Assembly: GCA_001599595.1 (NCBI GenBank)
Contig: BCHH01000013.1
Span: 1,139,961-1,203,960, forward strand
Origin: Beverwykella pulmonaria
Taxonomy: Eukaryota; Ascomycota; Dothideomycetes; Pleosporales; Melanommataceae
DNA: 64,000 nt
Reading direction: 5' to 3'
The first letter of the stretch is position 1. The number at the start of each line of letters is the position of its first letter. This document shows, in pieces, positions 34,654 to 46,695 of this stretch. The position numbers and the translations under genes were made by a program. Below the pieces are notes generated by a model. It did no database searches. It was not told where the DNA came from and was given only the letters and a program-made list of their open reading frames with translations.

Positions 34654-35454
34654 TCAGAGCTTCGCTTTATCCCTCTTCCTCTCTTCCTCCCATTCAATCT
34701 GCACTTTCCTCATCTTCCACCAACTCACAACCCCCACCGCCGCAGCCAGCGGCGGGCAAACCCAAAGCAACCAACTCCACCACCTTGGACTCCCCTTCCT
34801 AACGGCCCGCATAACCCTCTCCACATCCCTCTCCAACGCGCTCTTATCCCCATCATTCCACACCACGACCCCCCTCTCCGGGCCCCTCCTCAAACACCGC
34901 TCCGCCTTCTCCCTCACATCCCCCTGGCTCATGACTCGATTCCGCGCGTCTTCCTCGGTCAAATGGGAATCTCGTGCCCGTAGTCGCTGGATTTGAATCG
35001 CAGGGTCGCTGACGCCAACGACGAGGATGGTCCCGCAGTACCGCTCCCACCCGCTCTCAAACAGCAGCGGCACATCCAGCACTACCGCCCAGTTCCCCCT
35101 CAGGTACGCCCACACCATCTGCTTGTACATCTCCTTCCTGACGGCGGGATGCACAATGCTATTTAACATCTTCCTATCTCTTTCGCGCTCTGCGCCACCG
35201 CCGAAGACGCGGCGCCCGAGCGCGGGGCGGTTCAAAGGGCGCCCTTTGGGAGTGGAGTCGGGGAGGAGAAGGTCAGGCGTTGACGGGAGAAAGTACCGCA
35301 CAATGGCATTGTAGCCCGCAGTGCCGGGTTCGACGACTTGGCGCGCTATGAGGTCCGCGTCGATGACGGGGAGGGAGTACGGCGGGCGGGAGAGGAGGGA
35401 GGAGACGGTGGATTTGCCCGTGGCGATGGAGCCTGTGAGGCCGAGGAGGAGCAT
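34654..35454 (-). CDS. CAB5: Dephospho-CoA kinase (CoaE/Cab5)
   Basis: A single exon of 266 residues. It catalyses the last step of coenzyme A synthesis, ATP-dependent phosphorylation of the 3'-hydroxyl of dephospho-CoA. The P-loop GLTGSIATGKST is at residues 5-16, followed by the family blocks PVIDADLIARQVVEPG, LNSIVHPAVRKEM and VVLDVPLLFESGW, and by RLRARDSHLTEEDARNRVMSQ, the lid/adenine region. After the kinase domain lies a hydrophobic segment (WLLWVCPPLAAAVGVVSWW) and a charged end. This fits a C-terminal membrane anchor, as in other fungal and animal members attached to mitochondria or ER. The start ATG directly precedes the P-loop strand, as expected. Confidence 0.93.
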   Translation of the reverse strand: MLLLGLTGSIATGKSTVSSLLSRPPYSLPVIDADLIARQVVEPGTAGYNAIVRYFLPSTPDLLLPDSTPKGRPLNRPALGRRVFGGGAERERDRKMLNSIVHPAVRKEMYKQMVWAYLRGNWAVVLDVPLLFESGWERYCGTILVVGVSDPAIQIQRLRARDSHLTEEDARNRVMSQGDVREKAERCLRRGPERGVVVWNDGDKSALERDVERVMRAVRKGSPRWWSWLLWVCPPLAAAVGVVSWWKMRKVQIEWEEERKRDKAKL

Positions 35455-35911
35455 GGTTGCGGTAGTTCAAAGCGTACACGTATAACTGACCTGCCAGCAG
35501 TGCTTTGGTGTTGGGATGCGCTCACATCGCGAGGGAGGAATGTGGTGGTGTGAATGAATGGCGGGGTGCGAGTTCAACCTCGGAGCTTTGGAACGGAGCT
35601 TGGGCCACCAAAGTAAGGGTTGGAGGAAGTGCCATCAAGACAGACCGTTTGGGGTGATTTGTACATGATATTGTATCTAAAAAAACTGGAAAGTGTAGCT
35701 TTCTTACCAAGCCCTTCATGGTGCTAAACTTTGGTATTAAACTTTGGAAATCAAAGTTTTGACAACGGCCCACCATACAGTCCCAAGACGCCTCCACAGC
35801 AGGTGTGCCTCGAAATAGGATTCCTTCACAGACAGCGCCACTCCTAACGCCGCAAATGCTTTCCATTAGCAACCAATGACAATAATTCTCGTGAATGGAT
35901 TCCACAACTGC
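35455..35911. other. Intergenic between CAB5 and CFIm25
   Basis: 457 bp between the CAB5 start and the CFIm25 stop, both minus strand. A 127-codon frame on the minus strand (35522-35905) covers most of it but shows no motif or conserved pattern, so I do not call it. Confidence 0.5.
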
Positions 35912-36891
35912 TCACGAAAGTGTGTGATCGCTTGCCGCGTCGCCGTTCTGCTCCATCCGGACATCCTCTTCCCCACCCGCCAGGACCTTGATCTGCGGGT
36001 TTGCGCCGTCTGGAGGGCCGATGCCCGGCGTGACTGCTGCCACCTGGCCGTTCTCGTCGATAAACTCAAAGTTATACCGTGAGAGCAGGTGAGGGATTGC
36101 CGAGAGCTGGGGGCCGTATCGCGCCGTGTTGTCGTAGAGCTCGAAGAGCGGGACGGCGAGGAGCTTCATATTCTTCGGGACGCTCAGCACCTCTGCACGA
36201 AATGTTAGCGTTGTGCTGAGAATATGGGCATGGATCCATTCCAACGTACTGCTTCGTGGTAATTGGATGAAATACAGCTTCTTGCACTCCTTTGGCCTCG
36301 TAACATGCGCTGGGATGAAGGGGTACATGAAGGTCTCGAAATTCGGACGCCACCACTGTGCAAGGGTGTCGGCAATCTGCCACTCGTCGTTCACGCCCTC
36401 GCCTGTGAATTGCGTTCCGACTGGTGCAAGGCGCTCGTTCAGCCTCGCCTTGAAGCCTTCAATCTCGTCGTCTTCTGCGCGGAGGTAGTCGCCGGGTCTG
36501 CCGGCGCGTTAGCACGCAGAGCAGCCGGCTCAGCAAAAGGACGTACAGCTTGAAGAATGCGTTCGCAATCTGCAGCATCAATATGTGGGGATGGTTGTGC
36601 TCGTGGCAGACTAAGATGCCCTCGCACGTCCTGCGCATGCCGTGTTCCTGGTAGTGTTCCTCGAGTCGCTTCAGCCGCGCAAGCACCGAGGGGTCTTCCT
36701 CCGGCTGTCCATCTTTGGTTCCGAATGTGTAGTTGCTGAGAGGGTACAGCCGTATCGTCTTGGGCTGGTTTGCGTTGAAGTCTTTGGGGAGGATGGGGCT
36801 GCGGCGGTATGAATAGACGTATTGACAAATCATTCGTGGGCCATACGTACGGATAAGAGCTTTGCGAAGCTCGCTGTGTTATGGTGGACAT
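35912..36891 (-). CDS. Cleavage factor Im 25 kDa subunit (CPSF5/NUDT21)
   Basis: Four exons: 36891-36851, 36798-36547, 36497-36250 and 36192-35912; 273 residues. The three introns are 52, 49 and 57 nt, each with donor GTACGT, and the phases fit. The nuclear protein binds UGUA elements and acts in poly(A) site choice. Landmarks are TIRLYPLSNYTFGTK near the start, RRTCEGILVCHEHNHPHILM, FFKLPGDYL (formed across an intron), WWRPNFETFMYPFIPAHVTR and the C-terminal SVPKNMKLLAVPLFELYDN. It has the Nudix fold without the catalytic Nudix box, as in its family. It is a bit longer than the animal protein because of an extended, non-conserved C-terminal end. Divergent from the MAT2B-like gene. Confidence 0.93.
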
Positions 36892-37151
36892 GGTGTATGT
36901 TGGGTGTCTATGCGGATCGAAGGGTGGAGGTAGACGGTTGACGAGAGCAGGAAGCTCGAGAGCACGCGCCAAGCGGAGGTTGAGAGATGACAGGGATCAT
37001 GGTAGCTTCAGTGCACGGACCAGGGCTGGCTTTTGGGAAAACGACCATCAGGGCTCCTTCCTCCACTCCATCTCAATCCGGACATTGCTTTCACATTCTT
37101 ATCAAACTACCTGCCGTGGAACAACTATTGAGACGAGAGTTCTCCACCACC
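36892..37151. promoter_or_regulatory. Divergent promoter of CFIm25 and MAT2B-like gene
   Basis: Only 260 bp separate the divergent start codons, so both genes must share this region. No TATA box is evident. Confidence 0.6.
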
Positions 37152-38276
37152 ATGCGAACCGTCTTAGTCACAGGAGGTGCGCACGAATTCCGCCTATCGA
37201 TCTCTTCAAGGTTGCTTCTCTAACAACAGTAAAAGCCAGTGGTCTTCTCGGGCGCCAGGTTCAGAGGGTCTTCCACGTGGATGGCTGGAAGTCCATCGGC
37301 ACTGGACTCAAACGAATCAATCCGCCCGAAGTCATCAAGCTCGACATACTCAATGCCAAGGAGATCGAGCGTGTCTTGGATGAAGTAAAGTATGCGTGTG
37401 CCCTGTCCGGGTATCCGTAATTGTACTCATACAGGTTGCTAGACCGGATGCTGTCGTTCACTGTGCTGCCAATCGTTTCCCGGACTCATGTACTGCCGAT
37501 CCCGACGCCGCTAAGAAGCTCAATGTCGATTCGAGTCGTGCTTTAGCGGAAGCTACAACGGCTCGTGGAATCTTTCTTATTTACATATCGACTGACTATG
37601 TGTTTTCCGGCAGCCCAGGAGAAGCGCCGTACAAGACCACTTCAGCAACAGACCCGCCCAATGTCTATGGCCAGACCAAGTTGGATGGGGAGAAGGCGGT
37701 TTTGGAAGCGGCGAGCAAGAGCAGTGCCAAGGGTAGAGTTGTGGTTCTTCGTGTGCCTGTTCTGTACGGCTCATGTGACGAGCCTTCAGACAGTGCAGTG
37801 AATGTGCTTATGTCACAACTATGGGCGGCCCAGAAGGTTGCTGAAGAGGGTTCAGCCAAGATCAAAGTCGATGACTGGGCGCTTCGCTTTCCCACAAACA
37901 CCGCCGACGTCGGTCGCGTGTGTCGTGATATATGCAAGCTCTATCTTGACCCTTCCAACGCCCTTCGCCATCTCCCCAACACGCTGCAGTTCAGCTCCGA
38001 GGATAAGATGACCAAATGGGAGATCTGCAAAACGTTTGCAGAGATCATGGGGCTTCCGCTCGACGGAATGGAGCCGTTCAAGCCGGAAGCAGAGCCCGAG
38101 GACGGGGTCAAGAGGCCTTACGACTGTCATCTCGACACCAGCGCCCTGAAGGATTTGGGTATCGATGTTGGTACCGTCGATTTTCGCACCTGGTGGTATG
38201 TCACATACAATACTCCTTCTCCAGCCACATTTGCTCATTGTGTCAAAGGAGAAGAGAAGTTGGCGCTTTCCGATAG
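37152..38276 (+). CDS. NAD(P)-binding reductase, MAT2B/RmlD type
   Basis: Four exons: 37152-37176, 37236-37384, 37435-38195 and 38249-38276; 320 residues. It is an extended short-chain dehydrogenase of the group that includes dTDP-4-dehydrorhamnose reductase and the regulatory beta subunit of methionine adenosyltransferase. The start MRTVLVTG, joined across the first intron, gives the dinucleotide motif TGASGLLGR. Further marks are VVHCAANRFPDSC, IYISTDYVFSG and the active-site YGQTKLDGE (YxxxK). The last exon encodes the short end WRREVGAFR, typical of the family. Two introns end in AAAG rather than a pyrimidine-AG. For intron 1 a CAG six bases upstream is also in frame but would break the Gly motif. 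Its role in S-adenosylmethionine control is inferred from the family. Confidence 0.85.
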
Positions 38277-40688
38277 TGTGGCGGGTAGTAGCAGCTCTCC
38301 TTACTGCCTAAATTTGCGATATCTCTCAGCGATTCTAAATACAAGCTTGTCCAGATCGAAAAGCAAACTCCATCCAAACATGATGTAAGAGTAGTAAGTG
38401 AACACCTAGAGACATGAAAAGTCTTGTCATTGTGATTAACAAACCAGACAAAATTATCTATAGAGTGTAGCACACTCACTGACGTAGTATGCTCTGCTGC
38501 TTTCTACCAACTCGAATGAGAACTACTTGCAAGCCATGCTATTAACGCTTATAAGGCGAAACGTGACGTGCACTAAGATGGATGCTTTCTGTCAACTATG
38601 TACCATGTCGGCTACTTGCAAGAGAAAGTGCACGGTTCCAACTATTTTCTGTCCGCCCTTCTGCACCGCATCAAAGCTCGTCGCTATGCGTGGTCTTATT
38701 GGACCATTACTTTATATATCGGCTTGGCAAGCATAACCGCCTTTGCAGCATCCGTTTGATTTCGTTCCTTTCGTCCCTATCACTGCAATAAAAACCGATA
38801 AGTGAGCGTACCAATCCTCGAAACACTGTAGTTTTGTGCTGCAGGAGGAACTTCAAACGTCAATGAGCTATAAATCCTGAGTTGAATGAAACTTGGACGG
38901 CAACAAAGATGCTTTCCAGCGTAGATTGGAACTGCGAAGTACCCATCCAAGATTGATGAAGGCAATTAAAGAGCTCGGTGGCATGGTTGAGTACTTCAAC
39001 AGTAGCACTAGAGGATATTCGTAGCCCGTGGACGCCTCGTGTATATATAACTTAGCATTGGGAGAATCTGCTATAGATTCCATTGTAAATACGGCATTTT
39101 CTAAGTACAAAGAGTTCTCATCTAACTACTTGGGTTATTACGCCAAGGACCATAGTAGGAACCTAGAATACATACTTGTCCCTGTTTTCACATACGTCTT
39201 TGAAGACTTGCGTAGTTTCATCTTCGTCTGTGCAATAGCACTGGTGATCATCTCTATTCAGAGGAAGTGGAGTCTGCATTCAGTTCATTTAAAGGTTCTC
39301 TTCATATTCTGGACTCACATCTATGTATATATATAAGTACTCGCAACATGGGATGAACTTAATCATTACCAGCGTCCTCATGAACAGAGCAGAGCACCAG
39401 GCATAGTGTAACACAGACGCTGGGCGTGCGTTCTATTATCCCAAGAATAGGCCGTAAAAGTCAAACAGTTCTTCTGATTGAAACAATAGAGATTTTCTCA
39501 ACTTGCTGGATTAACCTATTGTAGCTTCTCTTAAAACACATATATACGTCTAGCTTACCACTGACGCAAAATCTGTAGCATGCCTAAATTTCATACTCAT
39601 GTGGCAAAGAAGTGAGATGTACTACGTTCCTCAAGCTTTACAATTGACTGCTATAGTTCTAGGTATCTATCCAAGCGGGAATTGATTTAACCCAGAGGAA
39701 ATTAGTATGAGATTAGAGAATCTAGATCATTGATTAAAAGCATGCATGCGGAAAGAGAAGCAGTAAGTTATGTTTACTAACGCGCGCTTAGGTTGTTCAT
39801 ACATTGGAATAGGAAGAGAATATTTAGAATGACTTCGGACTTTTCGTTCTTAGGACGTGTGGGATGGAATTTTCTTCGCTTTATTGGGGTAGAACAAGTG
39901 GGGAATTGAAATAACATTTAACACAACTTTTATTCTAGCTCTTAATTTGAAAACAAAGTCTACCCGCCGAGTTACATCGAAGTCCACGTCTAGAGTCGGT
40001 CAACTTATTTTATTTTTAAAATCAGTTCAATAGCGTGCCGAACTTCATCAATTTCGCAATTAGATGCGAAAATCCGCGTCTATCCATTTCCTATCTTCAG
40101 GAACGCTTGTTCTATTAGCCGAATCTTGGATTTTTGCACTCAACAACGTAACGCTGCCCCGGATCAAGTTAGCTCGAACAACCTCGCAGCCGCCAAACTA
40201 CCCTCCACTTCAAGTCCCGCGTCTCTTAGCATCATTTCTACCTCCCATTCGTTCCCAGTCTATTTTCCTCACCTAATTTAGCCCCCGGCGGTTCCCTCAG
40301 TCGGAATAGGAAACCCGCATTTACCCTCTCGCCATAAAGAGCAATTAGTGGGTCCGCAAAATGACACGGGCCAATGGAATCGCATCGCACGCTCGGACGG
40401 GCGCTTACGCAGGTACGATAGGTTGACGGAGGTGGCATTAGGGATGGAGTTGGTAACATACGCTGTGTGCTTGCGGCACAGTAACTGAGACTTATGGGAA
40501 GGAAGTATCTCCTCTCTTCGGATAGTTTTCTTCGATTTGTATCAGGACTCGTTTGTTCATTCCGCGTGGCGTTTTGTTGTGTTCTTGCACTTGCATTTCC
40601 TTTCCTCATTCTTTATACTGATAATCATCATTGTATTGGTCGTTAAGATGGTCATTGATTGACTCGATCTTACCATTCTAATCTCACA
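38277..40688. other. Gene-free AT-enriched stretch, 2.4 kb
   Basis: The longest stretch without a supported gene. Past 38800 the sequence is AT-enriched with runs such as TATATATATAAG near 39325. The only longer frame (39028-39336, plus) is rich in Ile, Phe and Tyr as expected from AT-rich DNA. I see no inverted terminal repeats. It may be an old degraded repeat, and its 3' end must contain the promoter of the DUF3433 gene. Confidence 0.5.
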
Positions 40689-43600
40689 ATGTTCACCTCG
40701 CGAACGCTCACCTTCTCAAAGAAAGAACCTCTAGTCTCAACAACGAGTCTGCCTTCCTCAACTTCACCCGAGATCCTACTCTCCGAGAAGCCCAAATCAC
40801 GAGCAACGACTTTTCTCTCCAGACTCTCGTTCCGCAGAACCGGGCCCCCGACATGGCATCCCAATGCGCTCCGGCCCTCGGTCCTTATTTTTTCGATCTT
40901 TATATCCCTTAGTCTAATCGCCGTTTTGCAATTCTTACTTCTCCGCTCCCAGCACGACCAGGGTATCCAATTTGCACGTAAAATCTCCGCGCTTCCTCTT
41001 AGAAAAACGTTTCTGTGGCAGTACTTCCCTATTGTCATAGCAGTGATATTCAGCATTTTCTGGGCGTGGATCGATCTCGAGACGAAGCGGCTGGAGCCGT
41101 ATTACCAGCTTTCAAAGAAAGAGGGAGCGCTGGGGAGGGACAGTTTGCTGCTGAGATACCCGTTTGATTTTGTTCCATTGGTGCCAGTTACGGCTGCAAA
41201 GAGCCGGTATGTCCCCTTTCTTGGCTTCGTGAGGATGACTCTCGAGTTGGGGATGCGGCATAAGCTTGTTGGAGATGGTTGGATAGAAGCTAATATAATG
41301 TAACTGTAGTCACTGGCCAGTGTTCTTTGCGTCCACAGCCGTGGTTCTCGTGACCTGGGGTATCGTACCCACTCAGGCCGGTATATTTTCCACATCAACA
41401 GTGACACAGACATTCTCGACGAAGTTCGTCGTCTCGACAGCTTTCATACCCGCAGGCGAGCAGGAGGCGAAACTCACAATGCGCTACGCGCAGTCCACCT
41501 ACGGGATTGTCATGCTGAATGAGACCCTCTCACCCTACATGACACGCAACTACACCCTCGCACCCTTCCGCGCCCTCGATACCCACGCCGAGGACGGCGG
41601 GACCTGGACCGCACCAACGACCCTGTATAGTCTGGACATGCAGTGCGAATCAGCGACGCAGAGCCCCGAACCTCTCGTCCCCGGGAAGATGAGGTATAAC
41701 AGCACCACGGGGTGCATGTGGAACCTAGGGCTTACGGGAAATTCGACGATTGAGGGAAGGCCAGCTAGTACGAGTGATACGAGGCTTGAGTATAATAGTG
41801 TTAAAAAGTTCTCAGCGACGTATGTGGGGTACTGGAACCTGAATGGAGCTGCGACGTACTTCCTCAACGGCCATTGTCCCAAGGAGGCTAACCACACTTT
41901 CTACGCTGCATTTACACGGAACAAGCAAAGGGCTGAAGATCCGCCGAACAACCTCACGGCTATCTTCTGTCAGCCATACTACTACTCGCAGCGTGTCAAT
42001 GCTACCGTAGACGCAGTTTCGAAAAGGCCACTCAACTATATTGCTCTGGGGCCGAAAGAGCAGCTCGCGTCCGATTTAGCAAATACCACAGTATTTGAAA
42101 GCCAATCTAGTGGCGGCGCGCAAAGAGAGGGAGTCAGAGCAAACTCCTTGCCGACTACCAATCTCCCAACCTACCTAGACAGGATAGCAAGCACCGAACT
42201 CAGTATGTTCAATTCTGGGATCCCTGTCGAACCACTGGCGGCATTAGCGGCTTTGATCGACGATGTCCCAATCGAGCAGTACATTGATCCAAAAGCTCTC
42301 AGCAAGTCGTATGAGAGTACTTATCGATTGTTGTTCGCCAATTACATGGTCGATGTATTGGGTGCAAGTTTTGCCCAGTCAACACAAGCAAGCGGGCAGC
42401 GCCAGGCGAGCCTCGAAGCTGTGGTACTTGATCCAGTATTTACGTACATTGTGGAAGGATTTCTAGGAGTTGTGTCGCTTGCGGCTATGGCGCTACTCTA
42501 CCTCTCTATGAGGAGGGAGAGGAATTTACGATCGGATCCAAGCACTATCGCTAGTATCATGTCTCTGGTGGCTGACAACCAGGCACTGCTTTCCGACTTG
42601 CAAAATATGGACTGTTGTACAATGGAAGAGGTGGAAAAGGCCTTGAGCCAGAGGAGGTGGAAGCTCGTCAATGATGAGGTCCAGACTGGGTGAGTAGACC
42701 TTGGAGATAGACCAGAGAGAACGACCTACTAATACTAGGTGATAGAATCGTTGAAATTAATCAAGTCTTAGATGGTGGTTTGATATTTTCCAGCCAGCGC
42801 CAGGACACCCCAAAGGAAATCGCGAAGCCTGTCAGACCATTGGAGTTTCGGCTGGTCATGGCCATACCGTTTGTGGGACTGTTCATCCTTCTGGCTGTCT
42901 CTCTTGTGATCTTATTCATCAAAGCTCGACCAAATGGTATGTGGTACTGCGGTATTGGAATGCGCTGCCATCGTTTAGTACTTATGGAGATTTGCTGACT
43001 TACAAGCAGGTCTCCCACTCCCATCCAAGCACAAGATAGTGCAGAATATCCTGGAGAACTATATCCCAACCGCCATTGCCACGTTGATTGAGCCAATGTG
43101 GGTTCTCATAAATCGACTTCTTTGCATGCTTCAACCACTGGAGGAGCTTCAAAGCTGCAAAGCGTCTGCGCGGAAATCCATCAACCTCAACTATAGTTCT
43201 TTGCCTCCACAGCTTGCGATCTTCAAAGCTTTGCGATCCCGACATTTTGTCTTGGCCGCTGTTTGTACTATGGCCCTTCTCGCAAATCTTCTCGCAGTCT
43301 CATTCGGAGGGCTCTTCAACCAGGATTCACAAGAAATGTGGAGTGCGACATCTTTCTCACCGCCTTTCGAATCTAAGTTTGTAACCATCAATGGATCCAT
43401 AGGGCCGGCGTCAGGTGTGTCTGACTTCGTATCGTCTGGTGCATTCCAGGGTGGGTCAGGGCAAGACCAAGACCTTATCACCGAGTCGAATTTAACCAGG
43501 GGTACGCCTTTGCCGGTCTGGACGGACGAAAAGATGCTGTATCTCCCATTCTTTTCATCTGCGGGGACAAAAGAGGCGAACAATACCCATTATCAAGCTA

Positions 43601-44790
43601 GGACGAAGGCTTTTGGCGCAGAGTTAAACTGCACGCAGCTAAGCTTCGGAACGGACTACTATGCAAAGTTTAACACGACCATGCTCAACGTAACAGGTAT
43701 GTATTTCAATATGTCTGTTTCTAGTGGTTCCACGATTGTCAGCTGCTTTGGAAGCAACCAAGTGTTGACTGCACCCTCGACTGGTGGACCTCGTGCGTGT
43801 ACGAGCGGCTCGATCGCGGCGGAACTCGTTACCCGCATGTATGCAAGAACAAACGCAACACAGGAAGAAGAAGACGTTTGCATGGGAGCCGTTGTCTTAG
43901 GGTGGGTCCGTGATCCGAATGGATCCTGTGGAAGCGTACTTAATAAGACTCTGGACGCCAGTAACTCGTTATTTGTGCGCTGCCAACCGAAATTGATAAT
44001 TGCAGACGCAAATGTACTCGTGGATGCAAAGGGTCAATTGCAATCGACGAGCGATAACACTATGACGAACCCAAGCGACAAGGCTGAAGACCTAAAGGGA
44101 TACTTTAGTAACAACCCAGTCAACCTCATAGGGCAGTCTAATCTGTACTTGTTTCCGAACAGCTTTACATTAATGCATAACGACACTTTTCCGACGGACC
44201 CTTTTAACTATTTTGTGGGCTGGGAAAGCAACAGCAGTCGACTTGTGGATCCAAATCAGGGTGTTCCAACACTTGGCGATATCAACGACGCTCTGAGAGC
44301 AACATATTCGAGGCTGTTTGCGACATGGCTAGGCGCCAACAAGGAAAACTTATTAGTATCGTCTGAAGGAAAGGAAGTTGCTCCAATCGTCGGGTGGACG
44401 ATTGAGACAACACAACGACTTTTTCTGTCAACGATCATGTTTGCTATCGCGGAGGGAATAATCTGCACTTACGCGATTGTCGCAGTGATGGTCTACCTCC
44501 GCCGTCCAGGAAAGTATCTCGCCAGGCTGCCAACTTGCATAGCTTCAATAATCGCATTGTTTGCGGCGAGCGCTGCAATTCAAGACATGAAAGGAACTGC
44601 GCGATTCGACAAGAAAGAACGAGGGCAGCATCTGGAAAAGCTTGGGTCACGATATGGATATGGATCTTATATTGGCTCTGACGGAAGGGTCCACATTGGG
44701 ATAGAGAAGGCGCCGTTTGTGAGAATTAGGAGGGCATCAACTTGGTTTGAAAGGAAGGTAAAGTCGTTCCGCAGCGGTTCGGGAGTGTGA
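40689..44790 (+). CDS. Multi-pass membrane protein with two DUF3433 units
   Basis: Four exons: 40689-41206, 41310-42689, 42794-42936 and 43010-44790; 1273 residues. The introns are 103, 104 and 73 nt. I recognise the fungal DUF3433 family, of unknown function. Each half has a similar plan: two membrane helices near its start (about 62-85 and 108-129 in the first half), the conserved HWPVFFASTAVVLVTWGIVPTQAG block in the first half, a long extracellular part with many N-glycosylation sequons (NxS/T), and a final helix (EGFLGVVSLAAMALLYLSM; AEGIICTYAIVAVMVYL). The second half is a diverged repeat of the first. The start is the first real ATG; the frame is open a little further upstream but without ATG. 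The 104-nt third-exon acceptor (TTTTCCAG) is the least certain splice site. Confidence 0.82.
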
Positions 44791-46695
44791 AGTAGAAAGC
44801 ACGGACAGCAATAGACGTTTTGTTCTTGTAAACATGCTGTTTGTCAGATGCCGGCTGCGCCCCCGGAGTGTGGAGTTTGATAGGCTGAGTACTTAATGCC
44901 TTCCTTAGTGTGCTGTTTCCGTATGATTTCCGTGAGGCTTGGGAGTCCGTAGCCGCTTTGGGCCAGAAGGAATGCTGATGATTTATTTCCTCTAGTCTGG
45001 TCCCTGTGAATTTCCGTCCAGTCTTGGAAGTTCCGTGGTGCACTCGGATAAGCCTCTGCCTTGTCAGCTTCGGCAACAATCATTGGTGTGTTCCAGCACG
45101 AACATTTCTTCACACAGAGAACTGTGCTACCCAAGGAGCATCTAATGTTTGATGTTTGGAAACACAGGCGATGAGTAGCGGGCGGGAAATTGCGGCCAAT
45201 CAAACCGGATGACAGACGGTTGTGAAAACGTGGACGATCTCCTCGTGACGCCGCCGCAAGGCTGCTGTCATCGGGCCGCCACAGGACCGGGAGTCAGACT
45301 CTCGGGTCATTGTGCTGTGCCACCGGTGCGAGAGTACCATCCTTTCGCTTGTCTAATCGAGGTAGTATTAGGCATCCTATTGCGCATATGATGCCGAACA
45401 AGGCAATTTTGAGTCCAGACTGCGGAATCCGACATTCTCAGCCGGGCAAAAGAGCCAAACGAAAATGGCCAAAAATAAACTAATGGGGTCGTGTATGGAG
45501 AGGCGACCGTGTGCTACCATGCATGATGGTTTTCCCCTGGCTGCGGACTTGCCTACACCTCTTGGCCTGCCTGTAAATCAAAGCTGCTACACAAGGCTCC
45601 CCGGCGCGCTGCTGCCGCCTATACGATGTGAGACTGCGAGAGCTAGAAGACGCGGTGGTGGGCTGCCACGCTCGCACAGCGCGACGAAGCCTGTAAATGG
45701 CAGCACATGGGAGCGCCGTGGCCGCTGTAAGAGTCGCGAAGCTGGGCGGTGGCGGACCATCGATAGGCAAGAATCGCGAGAGCGGCGCGAGTGGGTGGCA
45801 ATGGGAAAAGCTGGTGTTTCAGCTTGAGGCAGTGGCGATCTGCTGGCCCGGCCGTGCAACGGTTGAAATGGTTAGTGTAGGCGCAGATGCAGTTAGCCGG
45901 TGGTTTCTTCTGGCTAGCGCCTTCGAATTAGAGTTATCGATAGGACATCTCGTCCCAAGCCCGTCTGCTAGCGTGATCCCATCTCCCCCCCCTGCAGGTA
46001 CTGCCAGGCGGTCGCTCACCCGCGGCCTCATGCCGACCCTCAGCTGGCTGGCACACCTTCCATCGTGAGTCGCTGTCCGCTCATGGCGTTTCAGAAACAA
46101 ACCCTCTGCTAATTTTCCCCAGCCTATGGTTTGGCCGGCGTACCTGCCGAGCATGGCCCACGGCCTGGCCTGCACCACTCATCCTGCACTTCCCATCCCA
46201 TCCCTAACCACACCTGGCTCCGAGCCCGTCGCTCTCCTCAGATCCCGCGCATGACAGTCCTATAGCCTGTGCGCCTTCACCGTGATCCGCCGTGGCACCA
46301 TGTCTGGCTCCTGGCTCCTGCGTCGGGCAAACGCCTCTGCTTGCATTTCCGTTTCTACAGACGGCCACAGCCTGCCCAGGGGTCCCGCAGTGCGCTCCAC
46401 ATTATAAAGGGACCATGCTATCCTCTCCAATGTTTCCTTCCCATCCTCATCACTAACCACAGACTTCCACTTCCAACACATTCTTTTACATTCTCTATCT
46501 CTTGCCTGCGGCAGAGCATCTACACACCACACTCATTTTTGCTACACTTCGATTCGACTTTTGCCAATCCCCACATTCTTTTTGAATCAGTCCAATCCAG
46601 CCAGCAATCACATCCTCGCTCAGCCGGTCTAGCGAATTTTCAGCAAATACTCCCTCAACTCCAAACTACTTCCAAATACCACCCTACTTTTCAAC
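44791..46695. other. Intergenic between DUF3433 gene and LPMO
   Basis: About 1.9 kb. Overlapping open frames on both strands between 45465 and 46178 come from GC-rich sequence and show no motif. The last 300 bp look like the LPMO promoter and 5' leader: a TATA box at 46403 and then a long pyrimidine-rich tract up to the ATG. Confidence 0.55.
46403..46408 (+). promoter_or_regulatory. Likely TATA box of the LPMO gene
   Basis: TATAAA within cattataaaggga, about 290 bp before the ATG and followed by a C/T-rich leader, as in strongly expressed fungal secreted-enzyme genes. Inferred by position only. Confidence 0.45.

Noticed and set aside
39028..39336. 102-codon frame with a hydrophobic stretch
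   Set aside because: Ile/Phe/Tyr content is what AT-rich DNA gives by chance; no related neighbour or motif.
45465..46178. Overlapping frames of about 120 codons on both strands
   Set aside because: GC-rich sequence opens frames on both strands; no motif, start context or splice pattern supports a gene.
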